A program made the translations under genes and the position numbers. Below, one piece after another: positions 24,815 to 27,702 of a stretch of DNA of 27,702 bases. The DNA lies in IMG/VR virus record IMGVR_UViG_3300047557_001380, positions 1 to 27,702 of that record, one strand, 5' to 3'. The notes below the pieces were generated by a model, which worked only from the letters and a program-made list of their open reading frames with translations, was not told where the DNA came from and searched no databases. The DNA comes from a virus. How positions within the stretch are numbered: position 1 is the stretch's first letter; every line of letters begins with the position of its first letter.

Positions 24815-24845
24815 AAAAAAATTAAGGGGCCCCTTTTGAGGCCCC
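24815..24845 (-). terminator. Rho-independent terminator
   Basis: On the minus strand GGGGCCTC, loop AAAA, GGGGCCCC (one G-U pair), then TTAA and a run of seven T (24821-24815). It follows the 21-aa gene that ends at 24850 and lies just before the promoter at 24775-24803. Confidence 0.8.
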
Positions 24846-24849
24846 CTGG

Positions 24850-24915
24850 TTAATCCCGTCCGAGAATGTCACACAATACCGCGGCGATAATAATCGCCAG
24901 GATAAACGCTACCAT
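24850..24915 (-). CDS. 21-aa membrane peptide
   Basis: A frame from ATG 24915 to TAA 24850 coding for MVAFILAIIIAAVLCDILGR and a final Asp: nearly all hydrophobic with a polar end, a single membrane segment. GGAG lies about 7 nt before the ATG, and the start overlaps the preceding stop. A terminator follows directly. The composition, ribosome site and position support translation. Function unknown. Confidence 0.5.
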   Translation of the reverse strand: MVAFILAIIIAAVLCDILGRD

Positions 24916-25124
24916 ACTGGGGGCTCCGTCAATTCTAAATTACTAGTCAGGGCCTTTCCGTGTGTTCCATCGTTCCAGTGTATGCTGGCAATGCACGGAC
25001 CGTTTGGGCGTACGGGATCGCCCAGGGATAGTATCGTTCCGACCAGGAACGGTATGGGGCCCATTATGTTACCGGTGTTTCGGCACCATTGTGCGCTATA
25101 GCGTACGTTATCGCCTACTTTCAT
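24909..25124 (-). CDS. Small SH3/KOW-like fold protein (71 aa)
   Basis: The start is ATG 25124, with GGAGG 7 nt upstream; an in-frame TTG two codons earlier is less likely. MKVGDNVRYSAQWCRNTG, FLVGTILSLGDP and CIASIHWNDGTHGKALTSNL suggest a small beta-barrel of SH3/KOW type: VGD-VRY, then G-I, then a WNDG turn. Such folds bind nucleic acid or protein. The start overlaps the upstream stop (ATGA). Not a named family to me. Confidence 0.65.
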   Translation of the reverse strand: MKVGDNVRYSAQWCRNTGNIMGPIPFLVGTILSLGDPVRPNGPCIASIHWNDGTHGKALTSNLELTEPPVW

Positions 25125-25270
25125 TGGCAATCCTCCGCGCTGAATTGTGCGATAGCGTCGCGCTTTGTCCTGCCGAATTGTCGGCCAGCGTACACGTTAT
25201 TAATGCGACGCGTGCAAAACCAGCCAGATATTCCGTTATAGGTAACGCGCTCAAATGAATAACTAATCAC
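25121..25270 (-). CDS. Small basic protein (49 aa)
   Basis: A frame from GTG 25270 to TGA 25121. GTGA overlaps the upstream stop and ATGA joins it to the next gene. The sequence (VISYSFERVTYNGISGWFCT, then AGRQFGRTKRDAIAQFSAED) looks like a short beta-hairpin plus an amphipathic helix, with net positive charge. Coupling at both ends, and use of its last codons (GCG GAG GAT) as the next ribosome site, support it. Function unknown. Confidence 0.55.
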   Translation of the reverse strand: MISYSFERVTYNGISGWFCTRRINNVYAGRQFGRTKRDAIAQFSAEDCQ

Positions 25271-25953
25271 GCGGCTTCCCCCCTGAAAAATACCGTTTCG
25301 ACCTTACGTTTAGCCGCGCCATGCGCGCGAAACCCAACAATGACTGTCCTATCCTGGCGCTGGCATAGTCCACACGATGCACACGTTACCCCCTCCCTGG
25401 ATTGTGCGGGACAAACGATAACGGTACGTCCTGCGGGAGTCTCGAGCTTCTCCGGACTATTTTCCGGTAGTACCGTGACTACTGGCGCTATCTCAAGGTC
25501 CGATAGCGCATCCGCGTCCGCCAGGGAATCAGCGCTCAAATTGATAGTGAATCCGTGACGATTGGCCCAATAGACTGCGGCCTGATTGCGTGCATTACCT
25601 AATACCGGTTTATGTGTATACGTGAATCCACGTTTACGCTTGTTTGCTCTCACAAGCTTCTGCAAACGTGGAAAGTCTATATCGTGGTTTATACCCGGCA
25701 AATCCCCGGCCTGAGCGTGTCGCCACAATTGTTCATCTTCCAGCATGCTCACCCGCTCACAATATTCTTGCCAAGATATCCCGCGGATCCCCGCGGTAAC
25801 TTTGCGCCAGTGCCATGATAGGGGGCCGTTGCCAGCATAACAGCCGTTCCCTTTGAACGGACAATCGTCCGAACAGGTTTCAGCGCTCATCGTGCTAACA
25901 GGAATAGGTCCTGTTTTCTCGTTTTTCGAGACCAGGGAAAAATGGACTAACAT
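25267..25953 (-). CDS. Cys-rich conserved phage protein of unknown function (228 aa)
   Basis: Starts at ATG 25953 with AAAGGTAAT upstream. It has an N-terminal cluster, TCSDDCPFKGNGCYA (C27, C31, C38), and a C-terminal cluster, CPAQSREGVTCASCGLCQ (C181, C191, C194, C197). Between them are GPLSWHWRKV and a long helical region with INHDIDFPRLQKLV and THKPVLGNARNQAAVYWANR. I recognise the CP-KG-GCYA and CPAQ...C--CGLC...VIVGF-AHG pattern from proteins of many phages, but its role is not known to me. Seven cysteines in two groups suggest a zinc or iron-sulphur site. It is the first gene of its unit, behind a tandem repeat. Confidence 0.75.
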   Translation of the reverse strand: MLVHFSLVSKNEKTGPIPVSTMSAETCSDDCPFKGNGCYAGNGPLSWHWRKVTAGIRGISWQEYCERVSMLEDEQLWRHAQAGDLPGINHDIDFPRLQKLVRANKRKRGFTYTHKPVLGNARNQAAVYWANRHGFTINLSADSLADADALSDLEIAPVVTVLPENSPEKLETPAGRTVIVCPAQSREGVTCASCGLCQRQDRTVIVGFRAHGAAKRKVETVFFRGEAA

Positions 25954-25964
25954 TGCAGATTACC

Positions 25965-25989
25965 TTTACAGTTACAGTTTACAGTTACA
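25965..25989. repeat. Tandem 12-bp direct repeat upstream of the 228-aa gene
   Basis: TTTACAGTTACA occurs at 25965-25976 and again at 25978-25989, a 13-bp period. It lies 12-36 bp before ATG 25953 and just after a terminator. A related single copy (AGTTACAGTTAACG) lies at 26876-26889. Possibly a promoter/operator for this unit, but no good -10/-35 pair is visible. Confidence 0.65.
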
Positions 25990-25994
25990 ACGAC

Positions 25995-26017
25995 AAAAGG
26001 GCCCACAATGGGGCCCC
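25995..26017 (-). terminator. GGGCCC hairpin terminator
   Basis: On the minus strand GGGCCC (26016-26011), loop cattgt, GGGCCC (26004-25999), then TTTTGT. It follows the zinc-ribbon gene that stops at 26034. The T run is only four long. Confidence 0.6.
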
Positions 26018-26033
26018 ACACTCACGAACATAC

Positions 26034-26261
26034 TTACCAGCATACGCCCATCAAAACTAATTCCTCCCGGCCGTAGACTTTCCTCTCCCCGCATGACGGG
26101 CATTCATATCCCCGTCCGTCCGGTTCGATCCCGTCCGTATCCTCGCCGCAAGCGAGGCAGAATCCGCCGTAATCACCCAATGCCATCAGTAGCTTCATTG
26201 ACGGCATATATTGTTTTTTACCGGCTTTGGTCCGGTACTCTTTCACTTCCCGCTTGATCAT
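26034..26261 (-). CDS. Small zinc-ribbon protein (75 aa)
   Basis: The start is set at ATG 26261 because GGGGGC stands just upstream; the frame stays open for 46 more codons but these overlap the neighbouring gene. GFCLACGEDTDG (C35, C38) and YECPSCGERKVYG (C54, C57) form a classic two-CxxC zinc ribbon. The N-terminus (IKREVKEYRTKAGKKQYMPS) is basic. Phage zinc ribbons of this size can bind host polymerase or DNA; the target is unknown. It is the last gene of a four-gene unit. Confidence 0.72.
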   Translation of the reverse strand: MIKREVKEYRTKAGKKQYMPSMKLLMALGDYGGFCLACGEDTDGIEPDGRGYECPSCGERKVYGREELVLMGVCW

Positions 26262-26277
26262 TATTTCGCCCCCTTTT

Positions 26278-26550
26278 TTACATGCCGTGCGCCGACAACC
26301 AAGCCGGATTGGTTGTCGGCTTATCGTTCGATACAAACCACAATTGTGATACCGGCTTGGATCGAGTAAAGCTTTCCCCTTGCCATACTTGCCAAGCAAG
26401 GTAGCCGCGTTTTTTACACTCGATTGCGGATATTTCGCCCATTGTTTGCTTTGATAGTCTACCGTCCAGGGTAATCACGGATCGATCCCCACACGCTTCG
26501 ATAATTTCATCACTTATTGCAGACTTATGGAAAAATTGAGCGAAATACAT
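26278..26550 (-). CDS. Hypothetical protein (90 aa)
   Basis: ATG 26550 overlaps the upstream stop (TAATG), with GGGGGC just upstream, the same ribosome-site style as the gene at 26261. The sequence includes MYFAQFFHKSAISDEIIEAC, SVITLDGRLSKQTMGEISAI and YLAWQVWQGESFTRSKPVSQ: a soluble, mixed alpha/beta protein. Its last 20 codons contain a perfect 10-bp inverted repeat. Family not recognised. Confidence 0.65.
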   Translation of the reverse strand: MYFAQFFHKSAISDEIIEACGDRSVITLDGRLSKQTMGEISAIECKKRGYLAWQVWQGESFTRSKPVSQLWFVSNDKPTTNPAWLSAHGM

Positions 26551-26849
26551 TATTTGGCCCCCTTCCTGGCGCTGACCCGCACTACATGAAACGGACTACC
26601 GTATGTAGTGTGTGCCGTGATCAGTTGGCGCGACGGATTGAAACGCTCAGCGATTGTCTGCCAGTCGATCTTTTCGCGTCCCTGGCAATAAGAGACACTG
26701 GCGCGCGCCAGGATCCCTTCGATTGTCGATTCCCCGGTTGCCACTAAACAATCCTTTAGCTCTTTTTCCCGCGTTTCGAGCTCCGCCAGTTGGGCCTTGA
26801 CTGACAACAGCTGGTCCACGAGATCACCCAGGTTAATCACGCTATTCAT
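26550..26849 (-). CDS. Conserved phage protein with N-terminal coiled coil (99 aa)
   Basis: ATG 26849 has GAGGTAATT upstream. Residues 8-38 form a coiled coil (LVDQLLSVKAQLAELETREK, ELKDCLVATG). The rest has IEGILARASVSYCQGREKID, WQTIAERFNPSRQLITAHTT and VVRVSARKGAK. The pattern IDW-TIAE--NPSRQLI-AHT with a basic RV-AR-G end resembles a small-protein family seen in early regions of several phages, function unknown. It is translationally coupled to the next gene. Confidence 0.72.
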   Translation of the reverse strand: MNSVINLGDLVDQLLSVKAQLAELETREKELKDCLVATGESTIEGILARASVSYCQGREKIDWQTIAERFNPSRQLITAHTTYGSPFHVVRVSARKGAK

Positions 26850-26873
26850 AATTACCTCACATTTACTATGGTT

Positions 26874-27020
26874 TTAGTTACAGTTAACGTCATCACGATA
26901 CGCCGGCCAGTGACCAGCGCTCACCATCGAACAATACTCCCGCTCTTGCCTTGATTGCTCTTCCACGTCCATCCCGCCAACGATTGCCAGTCCGACCAGG
27001 ACTACCATTAAAGCTTTCAT
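26874..27020 (-). CDS. Small secreted or membrane-anchored protein (48 aa)
   Basis: A frame from ATG 27020 to TAA 26874. MKALMVVLVGLAIVGGMDVE is a signal-anchor-like segment, followed by a charged helix and EYCSMVSAGHWPAYRDDVNC. The YC-MV ... WP-Y ... C pattern is seen in other small phage proteins with an N-terminal membrane segment. It is the first gene after a strong promoter (27052-27080), with a leader of about 25 nt. Two cysteines after the anchor could form a disulphide outside the cytoplasm. Function unknown. Confidence 0.65.
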   Translation of the reverse strand: MKALMVVLVGLAIVGGMDVEEQSRQEREYCSMVSAGHWPAYRDDVNCN

Positions 27021-27051
27021 GTGATCCCCTTTGTTTGCGGCTTACAGGGTA

Positions 27052-27080
27052 AGCGTATAACGTATGTTACACAGTGTCAA
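27052..27080 (-). promoter_or_regulatory. Strong sigma70 promoter of the small early-gene unit
   Basis: On the minus strand a perfect TTGACA (27080-27075), a 17-bp spacer (CTGTGTAACATACGTTA) and TACGCT (27057-27052). The TGTTGACA-TGTG-AAC core and the GTTATAC before the -10 are shared with the promoter at 24775-24803. Confidence 0.78.
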
Positions 27081-27103
27081 CACATAATGGGTGCTTTTTT
27101 GCT

Positions 27104-27326
27104 AGTGTGACAAAAGAACTGAATTTCGGGATATGCAATCGTGGAAAATCGGATTGTCTGGCAATCAGAAAAAAATGAATAAACTAATGTCTCCCCGGAC
27201 GTGCGCTTTTGTCACACTCGAGTGATTCCGGAACAAATTTGCCATTCCTGGCGCTTCCCCGCGGCTTCCCAGGATCACGCAACTGCGACAGTGTGACACT
27301 ATTCTATGTAGTGTGACAGTGTGACA
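27104..27326. repeat. AGTGTGACA repeat cluster (five copies)
   Basis: AGTGTGACA occurs at 27104-27112, 27290-27298, 27310-27318 and 27318-27326, and in reverse at 27210-27218. The first and the reversed copy extend to a perfect 13-bp inverted repeat, AGTGTGACAAAAG at 27104-27116 and CTTTTGTCACACT at 27206-27218. It lies between two divergent promoters. Likely a protein-binding array. Confidence 0.8.
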
Positions 27327-27396
27327 GGATCCCGCAATTTTCCCGTTTTCCGGTTCCTGGATTCCCCCGGATTCCAAAAAAATCCCTGGAATTGTG

Positions 27397-27425
27397 TTGA
27401 CAGTGTGCAACGACTGGCATACAAT
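27397..27425 (+). promoter_or_regulatory. Strong sigma70 promoter reading towards the window end
   Basis: A perfect TTGACA (27397-27402), a 17-bp spacer (GTGTGCAACGACTGGCA) and TACAAT (27420-27425). Its first 16 bases are identical to the minus promoter at 24803. It drives transcription into the structured leader beyond 27432, so the next gene is probably outside the window. Confidence 0.8.
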
Positions 27426-27488
27426 TAACTCATGCAAACAACAACGGGGAAACAAAAGGGTCAGCGACACGCTCGCCACCAACAACAC

Positions 27489-27571
27489 GCGGATCACCAT
27501 TCCCGGTGATCACGGGATGCTACCGCTCGAGCTCAATCCGCCGCGGATCACCAAGGCCAGTGATCACGGGC
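27489..27571. repeat. Two copies of a 28-bp dyad element
   Basis: Copies of the pattern GCGGATCACC, six to eight variable bases, GTGATCACGGG start at about 27489 and 27543, offset by 54 bp. Each is a dyad: GATCACC/GGTGATC at 27492-27511 (perfect 7-bp arms) and GATCAC/GTGATC at 27546-27565. They lie just downstream of the plus promoter. Confidence 0.8.
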
Positions 27572-27702
27572 GCCGTGGGAAATCCCCAGGCTCCCCCGGC
27601 CCCCAGGGGCCGACGGCCGACGTGTGTATGGGTATATCCCCCCAGAAACAATTTTTATTTTTTTCAAAAAACCCTTTTTCAAAATACTCCCTTCTCCCCT
27701 TC

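Larger units (their letters stand above)
27021..27702. other. Intergenic signal-rich region without a convincing gene
   Basis: This stretch holds the minus promoter (27052-27080), the AGTGTGACA repeats (27104-27326), the plus promoter (27397-27425) and two matching dyads (27489-27571). It also holds a GGCCCC/GGGGCC dyad at 27598-27611 and an A+T-rich end with two TTTTTCAAAA copies near 27660-27685. A 25-codon frame from ATG 27432 to TGA 27509 begins right at the expected transcription start, and another ATG at 27628 stays open to the window edge. Neither has a ribosome site. Confidence 0.6.

Noticed and set aside
24962-25258. 98-codon plus-strand frame
   Set aside because: It covers two coupled minus-strand genes that have good ribosome sites; no plus promoter is seen.
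26262-26399. 46-codon N-terminal extension of the zinc-ribbon protein
   Set aside because: It would overlap most of the end of the 90-aa gene, and the ribosome site lies at 26261.
27165-27500. 111-codon minus-strand frame with a hydrophobic start
   Set aside because: It runs across the plus promoter, the repeat array and a dyad, has no ribosome site, and its sequence resembles no phage family. Repeats explain the region better.
1-27702. CRISPR array, tRNA or insertion sequence
   Set aside because: No regularly spaced long repeats, cloverleaf-like sequences with expected conserved bases, or transposase frames were seen on either strand.

Overview
The window is part of a tailed-phage (or prophage) genome of the short-tailed, P22-like type, probably infecting a Gram-negative proteobacterium. 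Grounds for this: P22 gp4-like and gp10-like tail-machine proteins, three consecutive ejection-type proteins, tail fibres, a GH108-type lysozyme with small membrane proteins, and sigma70-like promoters with 17-bp spacers. Portal, coat, scaffold, terminase, integrase and a classical CI-type repressor are not seen; the head and packaging genes presumably lie outside the window. There is no tRNA, rRNA, CRISPR array or insertion sequence.

Layout. (1) 30-13643, plus strand, is the late virion and lysis block: two small beta-rich structural proteins each followed by a terminator-like hairpin, a small protein with an AT-hook-like tail, the gp4-like adaptor, a gp10-like hub carrying a large inserted segment, a fibre/needle-like protein, a cupin-SET fusion, three ejection proteins, a tail fibre, small tail-associated genes, and a membrane protein/holin/lysozyme cassette. 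(2) 13640-21611, minus strand, is the replication block read right to left: ribbon-helix-helix regulator, 151-aa protein, Cas4-like DUF2800 nuclease, DUF2815 single-strand binding protein, a terminator, family-B DNA polymerase with proofreading domain, VRR-NUC nuclease, SNF2 helicase, then seven small genes joined by ATGA/GTGA stop-start overlaps. It converges on the lysozyme gene with a 4-bp overlap. (3) 21693-24354, plus strand, is a primase/DUF3987 protein and a small partner, divergent from block 2 through a compact region with overlapping promoters. (4) 24355-24577 is a structured intergenic region with three hairpins. (5) 24578-27020, minus strand, is a set of nine small early-type genes in three units. 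Each unit is followed by a GGGCCC-containing hairpin, and two of the three have a clear promoter. (6) 27021-27702 has no convincing gene but is rich in signals: an AGTGTGACA repeat family, a strong plus-strand promoter and two matching dyads.

Working together: the primase, polymerase, SSB, helicase and nucleases form a largely self-sufficient DNA replication/recombination set. The small genes of block 5 look like early host-takeover or accessory genes. Three promoters (two minus, one plus) share a nearly identical -35/spacer sequence, which suggests control by one DNA-binding protein. The most unusual protein is the cupin-SET fusion at 6032-6886, a predicted lysine-methyltransferase-like domain encoded among the tail genes. 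The hub protein with a discoidin-like insertion is the second.
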